NCBI GenBank assembly: GCA_038251595.1
Contig: JBBSBC010000038.1
Location: forward strand, 1 to 24,852
DNA: 24,852 bases
Source of the DNA: JADLCX01 sp038251595
Lineage (GTDB): Bacteria > Planctomycetota > Phycisphaerae > Phycisphaerales > UBA1924
Direction: 5' to 3'
The notes under the pieces were generated by a model. The model saw nothing but the letters and a program-made list of their open reading frames with translations, ran no database searches and had not been told where the DNA came from. How positions within the stretch are numbered: position 1 is the stretch's first letter; each line of letters starts with the position of its first letter. This document shows, in pieces, positions 16,512-23,956 of the stretch. The position numbers were made by a program, and so were the translations under genes.

Positions 16512-18260
16512 ATGAAGAGCGTACTGGCGAATCAAGGTCGGAAAAAGCTGACGGGCGCGGCAATGACGCTGATGGTGGCCGCGATGGCGGCGGTGTGGAC
16601 GGTGGCGCTCTGGGGATGCGAGGAGAAGCCGCCGGCTCAGGGCAACCAGCGCCCGACGCCACCGGCCGCGCGAGCACGGGTCGCGGCAAATGCCCTCGAA
16701 GTCGTGTTCGCGTACGGGAGCGAGAAGAAGCTCTGGATCGATGAAGCCACAGCGCAGTTCAATCAGTCGGGCATGAAGACGGCCAGCGGGAAGCTCATTC
16801 AGGTCGATGCGCGCGCGATGGGTTCGGGAGAACTGACCGAGGAGGTTCAGGCGGGCAGGTTGCAGGCGCACGTCATCAGTCCGGCGTCGAAGGCGTTTAT
16901 CACGTTGGGCAACGCGCGGGCACGGGCAAGCACCGGCCAAGACCTGGTCGGGCCTACGCAGGATCTCGTGCTCAGCCCCGTGGTGATCGCGATGTGGAAG
17001 CCGATGGCCGAGAAGCTCGGATGGCCGGAGAAGGCGATCGGGTGGAGCGACATTCTCGAACTGGCCAAGGATGAGCGCGGGTGGGCGAAGTATGATGCGC
17101 CGCAGTGGGGGACGTTCAAGTTTGGGCACACGCACCCGCAGTACAGCAACAGCGGGCTGATCTCGGTCATCGCCGAAACCTATGCCGCGACGGGGAAGGT
17201 GGCGGGCCTCAAGCTCGAAGATGTGAACGCGCCCGAGACGAAGAAGTATGTTGAAGAGATCGAGCGGACCGTTGTACATTACGGCGAGAGCACCGGCTTC
17301 TTCGGGCGCAAGATGTTTGAAAACGGGCCGCAGTACCTCTCGGCCGCCGTGCTCTATGAGAACATGGTGATCGAGAGCTACGAGCCGGGCAAGTACACAC
17401 TGCCATTTCCCGTGGTCGCGGTGTATCCGAAAGAGGGGACGTTCTGGAGCGATCACCCCGCGGGCGTTGTGCAGCGCGAGTGGGTGAGCGATGAGCACAA
17501 AGAGGGTGCGAAGAAGTACATTGATTTCCTGATGGAGCGGCCGCGACAAGAGCGGGCCTTGGCCATGGGGTTCCGGCCCGGTGATGTGGGCGTGGCCCTG
17601 GGTGCGCCGATTGATCGCGATCATGGTGTCAATGCGGCCGAGCCCAAGACCACGCTGGAAATGCCGCCCGCGGATGTGATCAGCGCGGCGGTGGACATGT
17701 GGAAAGTCACAAAGAAAAAGAGCAACATCGTTCTTGTGCTCGATACTTCCGGGAGCATGAAGGAAGAGAACCGCATGGAGAACGCCAAGGCCGGTGCGGC
17801 GGAGTTTCTTGCTCTTCTTGGTGATGAGGACACCTTCAGCCTGCTCACCTTCAACAACAGCTTGAGCTGGACACAGAGCGCGGTGAAGCTGAAGGATGGA
17901 CGGAGCCAGGCAGATCAATACATCAAGAGCCTCTTTCCGCAGGGGGGAACCGCGCTTTATGACGCCATCGCGGATGCGTGGAAGCGACTGGAAGCCAACC
18001 CGGAACCGGACAAGATCACCGCGATCGTTGTGTTGACCGATGGCGCTGATACCGACAGCAAGCTGAAGCTGGATGCCCTGCTGAAGATGGTTCTCTCAAA
18101 TGTCGAGAGCCGCCCAACCCGGATCTTCACGATCGGGTACGGCAAGGGGGCCAACATGAAGGTGCTCAAGCAAATCGGCGATGCAACAAACGCAAAGAGC
18201 TATGAAGGCAAGGCCGAGAACATCCGACAGATCTTCAAGGAGATTGCGACCTTCTTCTGA
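16512..18260 (+). CDS. Solute-binding protein fused to a VWA domain, probable lipoprotein
   Basis: 582 residues. The ATG at 16512 has AGGAGGGG about 7 bases upstream. The N-terminus has a hydrophobic segment (residues 16-34) ending LWGC, so Cys36 may be lipid-modified, although Trp at -2 is atypical. Residues 55-390 form an extracellular solute-binding-like domain (VVFAYGSEKKLW..., TFKFGHTHPQYSNSGL, AAVLYENMVIESY, FRPGDVGVALG). Residues 404-582 are a von Willebrand A domain with a complete MIDAS: DTSGSM (Asp411, Ser413, Ser415), Thr480 in GGTALYD and Asp510 in LTDGAD. VWA domains bind partner proteins through a metal ion. First gene of the five-gene cluster; the next gene encodes a paralogue of its binding domain without VWA. 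I infer an outward-facing sensor or scaffold. The ligand is unknown. Confidence 0.85.
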   Translation: MKSVLANQGRKKLTGAAMTLMVAAMAAVWTVALWGCEEKPPAQGNQRPTPPAARARVAANALEVVFAYGSEKKLWIDEATAQFNQSGMKTASGKLIQVDARAMGSGELTEEVQAGRLQAHVISPASKAFITLGNARARASTGQDLVGPTQDLVLSPVVIAMWKPMAEKLGWPEKAIGWSDILELAKDERGWAKYDAPQWGTFKFGHTHPQYSNSGLISVIAETYAATGKVAGLKLEDVNAPETKKYVEEIERTVVHYGESTGFFGRKMFENGPQYLSAAVLYENMVIESYEPGKYTLPFPVVAVYPKEGTFWSDHPAGVVQREWVSDEHKEGAKKYIDFLMERPRQERALAMGFRPGDVGVALGAPIDRDHGVNAAEPKTTLEMPPADVISAAVDMWKVTKKKSNIVLVLDTSGSMKEENRMENAKAGAAEFLALLGDEDTFSLLTFNNSLSWTQSAVKLKDGRSQADQYIKSLFPQGGTALYDAIADAWKRLEANPEPDKITAIVVLTDGADTDSKLKLDALLKMVLSNVESRPTRIFTIGYGKGANMKVLKQIGDATNAKSYEGKAENIRQIFKEIATFF

Positions 18261-18312
18261 GCGTGCGTGGCGGAGCAAGAGCGGGTGAAACGAGGTTGGC
18301 CCTGGAGCGCAA

Positions 18313-19563
18313 ATGGACGATCAACCGAAACTGACCGGGTTTGGAAAGCTGGTGGCGCTGGTGGTGATCGGTGGGTGCCTGGCGGGCGCGGCCGTTCTCT
18401 TTCTGCGTGGACCATGGAGCGCCTCAAAGTCGAACGCTTCTGCTAACGGTGATGCTGCGACAGGTTCTTCTTCGGGCAGTGCGACGGGCCGCGTCCAAGA
18501 GCGAGCCCCCACCACAGGCGATCTGGTCGAAATCGGCATTGCCTATGGCAGCGAGAAGCACACATGGTTTACGTGGGCGGTTCCCGAGTTTGCCAAGACC
18601 GAGGCCGGTCGCAAGATCAAGATCAACCTGAAGAAGATGGGCTCCATCGAAGGGGCGCAGGCGGTGCTCAAGGAAGACAAGAGCATCAACGTCTGGTCGC
18701 CGGCAAGCAGGTTGTACGAACACACGCTGGTTGACGAGTGGAAACTCCGGCGCGGCGGCGATAGCCCGATCATCAAGGGTGAGCTGCTCGCACTGACGCC
18801 GATGGTCTATGTGATGTGGGAAGAGCGCTTCAAGGAGTTCGACAAGAAGTTTGCCCCCGAAGGCGGTCTGAACTTCCGTACGATCGAGAAAGCCTTTCAG
18901 GCCAAGGGCGGTTGGAACGACATTGCGGGCAAGCCCGAGTGGGGATTCTTCAAGTTCGGTCACACCCATCCACAACAGAGCAACAGCGGATTGATGACGC
19001 TCATCCTGATGGCCTACGACTACCACAACAAAACCACCAACCTGACCATGTCCGATATCACCGACCCCAAGTTTCAGACATGGGCCACCAGCCTGCAGCG
19101 CGGTGTGACGGGCCTCTCCAACTCCACCGACAACATGATGGTCGAGATGGTGCAGCGCGGACCAAGCACCTACGACGCGCTCTTTGTCTATGAGAACACG
19201 GCGATCGATCGCCTGGAAAGTGCTCGCGACCGCTCGGGTCGCGTGCGAGTGGTTTACCCCGAAAAGAATGCCTGGAACGACAATCCGTACTATGTGCTCA
19301 ACGTCCCATGGAGCGACAAAAAGCAGCAGGCCGCGGCGCAGGCGTTTCTTGACTTTCTGATGTCCGAGCCCGCTCAGCAGCGGGCGCTCGTTCACGGCTT
19401 TCGCCCCGGCAACGTGAATGTGTCGATCAGCGGGCCAGACAGCCCGTTCACCAAGTACCAGGAATATGGGGTTCGCCTTCAGCTTCCGACCGTCTGCGAC
19501 CTGCCTTCGGGCGAGGTGATCCAGAATCTTCTGATACGATGGCAGCAGACTCGGGGCGGGTGA
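18313..19563 (+). CDS. Membrane-anchored extracellular solute-binding protein
   Basis: 416 residues; ATG with GGAG 5 bases upstream. A single hydrophobic segment at residues 12-31 (KLVALVVIGGCLAGAAVLFL) after a short charged N-terminus looks like a signal anchor. A GGC inside it could be a lipobox, but the hydrophobic run continues past the Cys. A Ser/Gly-rich linker (about 36-62) leads to the binding domain. It shares clear landmarks with the upstream VWA protein: IAYGSEKHTWF, FKFGHTHPQQSNSGL, LFVYENTAID and HGFRPGNVNVSI. It has no VWA domain. No ABC permease or ATPase is near, so transport is unlikely; a sensing or structural role with the other cluster proteins is inferred. It starts 52 bases after the previous stop. 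Confidence 0.8.
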   Translation: MDDQPKLTGFGKLVALVVIGGCLAGAAVLFLRGPWSASKSNASANGDAATGSSSGSATGRVQERAPTTGDLVEIGIAYGSEKHTWFTWAVPEFAKTEAGRKIKINLKKMGSIEGAQAVLKEDKSINVWSPASRLYEHTLVDEWKLRRGGDSPIIKGELLALTPMVYVMWEERFKEFDKKFAPEGGLNFRTIEKAFQAKGGWNDIAGKPEWGFFKFGHTHPQQSNSGLMTLILMAYDYHNKTTNLTMSDITDPKFQTWATSLQRGVTGLSNSTDNMMVEMVQRGPSTYDALFVYENTAIDRLESARDRSGRVRVVYPEKNAWNDNPYYVLNVPWSDKKQQAAAQAFLDFLMSEPAQQRALVHGFRPGNVNVSISGPDSPFTKYQEYGVRLQLPTVCDLPSGEVIQNLLIRWQQTRGG

Positions 19564-19632
19564 GTCGTGGTCGGGTGGGTTGGCGGGCGGGTAGTGGTGG
19601 GTGATCGGCAAGTTGCCGTGGAGGTCCAGAGC

Positions 19633-20424
19633 GTGTTCCGAAGAATCTCGAATCTTATCAAGGGTTTTCTCAGCCTCTTCATCTCCGGGTTGGAGCGCAC
19701 CAACCCCGAGGCTCTGCTTGAAGTCGAGCAGGAGAACCTTCGCAAGCAGATCGGCAAGTACAACCAGGGCTTGGCGGGTCATGCCGGCCTGTGCGAGCGG
19801 CTGATGTCGCAGATCAAGGGCCTCGAACGCGAGGAGCAGGATCTCCGCGCCCGCACGACCGCCAACCTGAAAGTCGGCAACCGCGAAGCGGCCGGGCAAT
19901 ACGCCCTGCGACTCCAGACCATCACCAAGCAGCTCCTCGAAAATCGCACGCAGCTTGAGCAAGCAGAGAAAACCTACAAAGACCTGTTGATGGCGCGCGA
20001 TGTAGCCATCAACGCTGCCCGCCAGAAGATCGAATCGCTCAAGGCGGGCATCAACGACATGAAGATGAAGAAAGCCATGGCCGAACTCAACGAAATGGCC
20101 GCGGGAATGATCACCACCATCGGCGGGAGCGGCGATACGCTCGACCGGTTGCACAACATGGTCGAGGAAGAGCGGACCAAGGCCGCGGGCCGCGCACGCG
20201 TAGCCAAAGATCAGTTGGATATGTCGGGGGTGGTCGTCAAGGAGCAGGAGCAGAAAGCACTCGCCGATCAGGCACTGGCCGATTTCGCCGCAGCAGAAGG
20301 CATCGTTCTTGAGGGTGGCTCTGGCAACAGCGGTGGCGAAGGCGGCGGCTTCGGCGTGGCGAACAAGTCGATGGGTCCCGGTTCGGGGGGCTCGGGCGGC
20401 GGAGGGCAACAGGTCACGCAGTAA
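19633..20424 (+). CDS. PspA/IM30-family coiled-coil protein
   Basis: 263 residues. The N-terminus MFRRISNLIKGFLSLFISGL is an amphipathic helix like the membrane-binding helix 0 of PspA/Vipp1. From about residue 24 to 225 there is a nearly unbroken, highly charged coiled coil (EQENLRKQIGKYNQ..., LREEQDLRAR-like heptads, GQYALRLQTITKQL). The C-terminus (about 235-263) is a Gly/Ser-rich disordered tail, which is unusual for the family. PspA-type proteins polymerise on the inner membrane face and protect it or remodel it, and PspA proteins often work with AAA+ proteins. The start is a GTG at 19633 with GGAGG 8 bases upstream; an in-frame GTG at 19567 gives an unlikely Val/Gly-rich leader. Third gene of the cluster. 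Confidence 0.75.
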   Translation: MFRRISNLIKGFLSLFISGLERTNPEALLEVEQENLRKQIGKYNQGLAGHAGLCERLMSQIKGLEREEQDLRARTTANLKVGNREAAGQYALRLQTITKQLLENRTQLEQAEKTYKDLLMARDVAINAARQKIESLKAGINDMKMKKAMAELNEMAAGMITTIGGSGDTLDRLHNMVEEERTKAAGRARVAKDQLDMSGVVVKEQEQKALADQALADFAAAEGIVLEGGSGNSGGEGGGFGVANKSMGPGSGGSGGGGQQVTQ

Positions 20425-20495
20425 CCAGCCGCACCTGAACGAACCCATCGCAGGCGTACGTCGGAGTCAGTCTCGGAACCGCACTCGTGAGCCCC

Positions 20496-20524
20496 TCTCC
20501 CCACGAACATCACCCCCGGGGAGA
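20496..20524. repeat. Inverted repeat between the PspA-like and membrane-protein genes
   Basis: TCTCCCC (20496-20502) and GGGGAGA (20518-20524) form a perfect 7-base stem with a 15-base loop, in the 128-base gap inside the cluster. There is no T-run after it. It could tune expression of the last two genes or mRNA stability; this is inference. Confidence 0.35.
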
Positions 20525-20552
20525 TTGAGCCTTGATGGGGTGAAAGACATCG

Positions 20553-21353
20553 ATGTTCCGCTACCTGAAGGAAGCATTCTTTGTCCGCCCGCGAGTCCCG
20601 TTGCTCGGTGGCGTGCCGATCAACGTCCTCGCGTCGATCATCTTTGGCATTTTCGGATTTGTCCACCCCGGCTTTTGGCTGCTCGGCGCGGGCCTGATCG
20701 GCGGGTTTGTGCTGATGCTCGTGAACAGCCCGCGCTTCCGCAATATTGTAAACAGCAAGGATATTGCGATTCAGGATTGGCAGGCCGCCGCAGTCGAGAA
20801 GACGCTCATCTCGCAGTTGCCATCCGCCGCGCGGGTGCGCCTTGAAAGACTGAACGAACGGTGTGGGAAGGTCATCGAGGGCTATGCACGAGCCGAGGCC
20901 GAGCCGTTCGTCATGGATTCCGGGCGCGAAGCACTCAAGAAACTCCAGTGGGTCTACCTCAAGCTGCTCGTCGCACAGGCCAATCTGCAATCGCGTGATC
21001 CCGAGGCCATGTCCACCGAGATCAACCGTGAAATCGCCGCGGCGGAGAAGGACCTGAAATCCGTTCGTCTGAGCCCATCGGTTCGTCAGTCGCGGGAGGC
21101 CACGCTCGAGATTCTGAACAAGCGGTTGGTGAACATGCAACGCCGCGCTCAGTCGCTCGAAGAGATCAACAGCGACCTCACGCGCATCGATGCCCAAATC
21201 GATCTTGCGCTTGAGGAGGCCGCGCTCAAGAGCCAGCCCGCCGTACTCTCCGCCAACATCGACCTCGCGAGCCAGTTGCTCGATAGCGGTGTCTTTGGTG
21301 AGAGTGAACGCATGGTCATGGACCTTGATGAACGTATCGGAACCAAGTCTTGA
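20553..21353 (+). CDS. Two-helix membrane protein with cytoplasmic coiled-coil tail
   Basis: 266 residues, family not recognised. Two transmembrane segments lie near the N-terminus, about residues 24-37 (NVLASIIFGIFGFV) and 41-57 (FWLLGAGLIGGFVLMLV), joined by a tight HPG turn. This predicts a hairpin with both ends on the same, probably cytoplasmic, side. Residues 75-266 are rich in long charged helices (RLERLNERCGKVIEGYA, EEINSDLTRIDAQIDLALEE), likely coiled coil. This tail could bind the PspA-like protein or the AAA+ ATPase. ATG start with only a weak purine-rich site. Its stop overlaps an upstream TTG of the next gene's frame, so the two are tightly linked. Function unknown; a membrane platform is inferred from the cluster. 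Confidence 0.7.
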   Translation: MFRYLKEAFFVRPRVPLLGGVPINVLASIIFGIFGFVHPGFWLLGAGLIGGFVLMLVNSPRFRNIVNSKDIAIQDWQAAAVEKTLISQLPSAARVRLERLNERCGKVIEGYARAEAEPFVMDSGREALKKLQWVYLKLLVAQANLQSRDPEAMSTEINREIAAAEKDLKSVRLSPSVRQSREATLEILNKRLVNMQRRAQSLEEINSDLTRIDAQIDLALEEAALKSQPAVLSANIDLASQLLDSGVFGESERMVMDLDERIGTKS

Positions 21354-21379
21354 GCAAGGCAGGTGAAGGAGCGTTGGTG

Positions 21380-23095
21380 ATGATTGAGACTCCCGCAGCG
21401 GGTTCAACGGTGGCCATGCCCGCGTGGGCTCAGGAACTGATCGCGCTCTACGAGAGCGGTGCGAGCAATCAGTTTATCCTGTACGGAAATGTCTCCGACC
21501 GACTCGTCCTTCCACCGGTCGATGGCATGGGCGAGGCCACACTTGGTGACCTTAACGACTTTGTCCTGCGCGTTCTCCTCGCGCGTTTCGATGTGGTTCT
21601 CAGTTACGATCTGGGCAACGGAATCCGCATCGAAAAAGGCGGCAAAGAGTTCGGTGAGTGGCCGACGTTCCAGTCAAGCAAGGGCAACTCTCCCAAAGAT
21701 CCGCGCGGCGCGATCGAGTTTCTGACCCAGTTCTTTCGATACGCCGCCAACCTGCGCCGCATGGGGCGAGCGCACATGCAGGTCGGCCTGCTGATGCGCG
21801 GGGCACACCTGATCGCCCCCGCGCCGCGCGGCGGGTTCAGCTACGACCTGTCCGCGCTCGCCTCGCTCATCCGCGAGTGGGGGAGTGAGACCCTTCTCAC
21901 CGAGCACAACTTCGCCTCGTTTCTCGTGGCCGACAACCTCAGCGACCTCCACTCGATCATCACCTCCAACCCGCGCGCCTCGCGCGTGCAGGTGCCGCTC
22001 CCCAGTGTCGCCGATCTTGCGGGTGTGTTGAAACTGTTGGCCCCGCAGTATCCCAAAGCGATGGAGCTTTACAGCGCGGACCCCACCCGCCCCGCCGAAC
22101 AACTCGCCGGCACAACACTCGCCGCCGTCGAGAGTTTGCTCAAGACGATGAACCACAAGGGGCGCGTCATTTCGCCCGGCGATCTCACCAGGCTCAAGAA
22201 GGAACTTGTCGAGCGCGACTCACAGGGTCTGATCGATTTCATCGAGCCCGACCGCACCCTCGATGAGCTGTACGGGCAGGAAAAGGTCAAGCAATGGCTG
22301 CGGCAGGACATCGCACTCTGGGCCAAGGGTGATACCAGGGCCATGCCCATGGGTTACCTGATCTGCGGACCGGTTGGCACCGGCAAGACGTACGTGGTCG
22401 AGTGCTTTGCGGGCGAGGCGGGTGTGCCCGTGGTCAAGCTGAAGAACTTCCGTGATAAGTGGGTCGGCAGCACGGAAGGCAATCTCGAGAAGATCTTCCG
22501 CCTCCTTCACGCGCTCGGGCGATGCGTGGTCTTTGTCGATGAGGCCGATCAGGCCCTCGGCAAGCGCACGGCTGACAGCGGCGACAGCGGGGTTGGCGGC
22601 CGCGTGTATGGCATGTTTGCCGAAGAGATGAGCGACACGCGCAACCGAGGTAAGATTCTGTGGATACTTGCTTCAAGCCGCCCCGATCTGATCGAAGTGG
22701 ACCTCAAGCGGCCGGGAAGAATCGATGTCAAAATCCCGCTCTTTCCGACAACCGAGCCCGAGGAGAGCTTTCGCCTCATCCGCGCCCTGTGCAAGCGTCG
22801 GGGTCTCGATATTCCCGAATCATCGTTCGATACTCTCCGCGAAAGAATGCCGCTGCTGCTCACTCCTGGAGCCGCCGAAGCGCTCGCTGTCAAAATTTAT
22901 CGCCGCGTCCAGACCAGCGATCCGGCCCGGCCGCTCACGGGTCTTGAAGCACTTTCAGAAAGCCTGAACGACTATCAGAATCCTGTGCCGCGTGAAGTGA
23001 TGGACTTCCAGATCGGGCTTGCGATACGCGAGGCGAGTGATCTGGAATTTGTGCCCGAGAAGCTGCGTACACGAGGCACATTAAGTTCGACATAG
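21380..23095 (+). CDS. AAA+ ATPase (CDC48/FtsH-like) with novel N-terminal region
   Basis: 571 residues. The first about 290 residues have no domain I recognise; they start with PAWAQELIALYESGASNQFIL and contain LRRMGRAHMQVGLLMRGAH. The C-terminal half is a classic AAA+ module: Walker A GPVGTGKT (residues 330-337, Lys336), a pore-loop-like FRDKWVGSTEGN, Walker B VVFVDEAD (Asp387-Glu388), sensor 1 in ILASSRPDL (Ser where Asn is usual), and RPGRID with the expected arginines. Such ATPases unfold or remodel proteins; there is no protease domain. The start ATG at 21380 has AAGGAG 8 bases upstream; a TTG at 21350 overlapping the previous stop is an alternative. Last gene of the cluster, followed by a terminator. 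Its partner is inferred to be the PspA-like or coiled-coil membrane protein. Confidence 0.85.
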   Translation: MIETPAAGSTVAMPAWAQELIALYESGASNQFILYGNVSDRLVLPPVDGMGEATLGDLNDFVLRVLLARFDVVLSYDLGNGIRIEKGGKEFGEWPTFQSSKGNSPKDPRGAIEFLTQFFRYAANLRRMGRAHMQVGLLMRGAHLIAPAPRGGFSYDLSALASLIREWGSETLLTEHNFASFLVADNLSDLHSIITSNPRASRVQVPLPSVADLAGVLKLLAPQYPKAMELYSADPTRPAEQLAGTTLAAVESLLKTMNHKGRVISPGDLTRLKKELVERDSQGLIDFIEPDRTLDELYGQEKVKQWLRQDIALWAKGDTRAMPMGYLICGPVGTGKTYVVECFAGEAGVPVVKLKNFRDKWVGSTEGNLEKIFRLLHALGRCVVFVDEADQALGKRTADSGDSGVGGRVYGMFAEEMSDTRNRGKILWILASSRPDLIEVDLKRPGRIDVKIPLFPTTEPEESFRLIRALCKRRGLDIPESSFDTLRERMPLLLTPGAAEALAVKIYRRVQTSDPARPLTGLEALSESLNDYQNPVPREVMDFQIGLAIREASDLEFVPEKLRTRGTLSST

Positions 23096-23116
23096 CTTCT
23101 GGAGCATCATGGAAAT

Positions 23117-23150
23117 AAAAGCGGCGCAGCCAGTTGGCCGCGCCACTTTT
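23117..23150. terminator. Bidirectional intrinsic terminator
   Basis: AAAAG (23117-23121) pairs with CTTTT (23146-23150) around an inner stem, GGCGC/GCGCC and GCC/GGC, with two mismatches and an AGTT loop. A-runs on one side and T-runs on the other let it end the AAA+ gene (stop 23095, plus) and the convergent glycine-zipper gene (stop 23208, minus). Confidence 0.75.
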
Positions 23151-23207
23151 ACAAAGATCATTCTGAAAGTACCGTCGAGGTGCCTGCGCAGGCACGATCA
23201 CGAAGCC

Positions 23208-23717
23208 TTACTTGCGTGGACCAGCAACCCGGTCCCACGCATCACGCACGGCATCCTTCGCATGGTCCCAGCCCAGCGAGGATTCTGATCGTGCCTTGCC
23301 CCAGTCGCGCTCAAGCGTCGGGGCCATGTCGTCAAACGACTTGCCCTGTGCGCGGGAGGCGCTCTCCCAGCCGTAGCGATAGGCCGGTCGGTAATCCTTG
23401 TACTCAACGTTTGACTGTGCGTATGGGCGATTCTTGTAGTTCTTCTCCCAGTACGCATCCTGAACAGTCGGGTCGATCGCTTCGGCCACCGCCTTCCCGC
23501 CATACCCGCCGGCAACCGCCCCTACCACCGCGCCCGCCACCGCACCGATAGGACCCGCAGCGGCTCCGATCGCGGCACCAGCTATGCCGCCACCAGCGGC
23601 TCCGAGTCCGGTCCCGACAGGGTGCGCGCCGGCTTCGCCCGAAAGCACATCGCGGTTAGCAGGGTCGCTGTCGGTCGTGCGCTTCTGATTTGAGACGCGA
23701 GGCTGATTCATACTCAT
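23208..23717 (-). CDS. Glycine-zipper protein of a conserved uncharacterised family
   Basis: 169 residues. After a polar N-terminus, residues 35-76 are a long Gly/Ala repeat (GAAGGGIAGAAIGAAAG..., GAVVGAVAGGYGG), a glycine zipper that may insert in a membrane as a helical hairpin. The C-terminal part has AEAIDPTVQDAYW, YRPAYRYGWESA, ERDWGKAR and LGWDHAKDAVRDAWDRV. I recall this combination in small, widespread bacterial proteins without an established role, often thought to be stress-related. The start ATG at 23717 has GGAG 8 bases upstream; the ATG at 23711 is the alternative. Single gene, convergent with the AAA+ cluster and separated from it by a terminator, so probably not part of it. Confidence 0.75.
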   Translation of the reverse strand: MSMNQPRVSNQKRTTDSDPANRDVLSGEAGAHPVGTGLGAAGGGIAGAAIGAAAGPIGAVAGAVVGAVAGGYGGKAVAEAIDPTVQDAYWEKNYKNRPYAQSNVEYKDYRPAYRYGWESASRAQGKSFDDMAPTLERDWGKARSESSLGWDHAKDAVRDAWDRVAGPRK

Positions 23718-23834
23718 GTGAAATGCTCCATGGGAATAGGGCGGGTGATGGGCAATCCATTGATGCAGTCAATCCGACGCTAAAGGTGGACGGGATTGCT
23801 ACCCCCACACCAGAGGATTGGGTTTCGCCATGAA

Positions 23835-23883
23835 CTGCACGATGGGGCGCAGATAAATTCTCGTTCACCCAATCATCGTGCAG
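23835..23883. repeat. 10-base perfect inverted repeat upstream of the glycine-zipper gene
   Basis: CTGCACGATG (23835-23844) and CATCGTGCAG (23874-23883) are perfect inverted repeats around a 29-base, AT-richer spacer; GGG and CCC just inside could lengthen the stem. It lies between the stop of the right-edge dockerin gene and the glycine-zipper start, 118 bases from the latter. No T-run follows on either strand, so it is not a standard terminator. It may be an operator or an mRNA structure. Confidence 0.4.
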
Positions 23884-23956
23884 GCGGTGCCCAGCGACCA
23901 AACCGCACCGGCGATCGTGCATGACCGACGGCACATGATGGTCACTCGTTCGGAAA

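Noticed and set aside
18096..18278. Short minus-strand open frames near gene boundaries in the cluster as small antisense genes
   Set aside because: No ribosome site or protein-like composition; explained as shadows of the VWA domain.
18424..20448. 674-codon open frame on the minus strand, opposite the solute-binding and PspA-like genes
   Set aside because: Its codons mirror two well-supported plus-strand genes with ribosome sites; no signal of its own.
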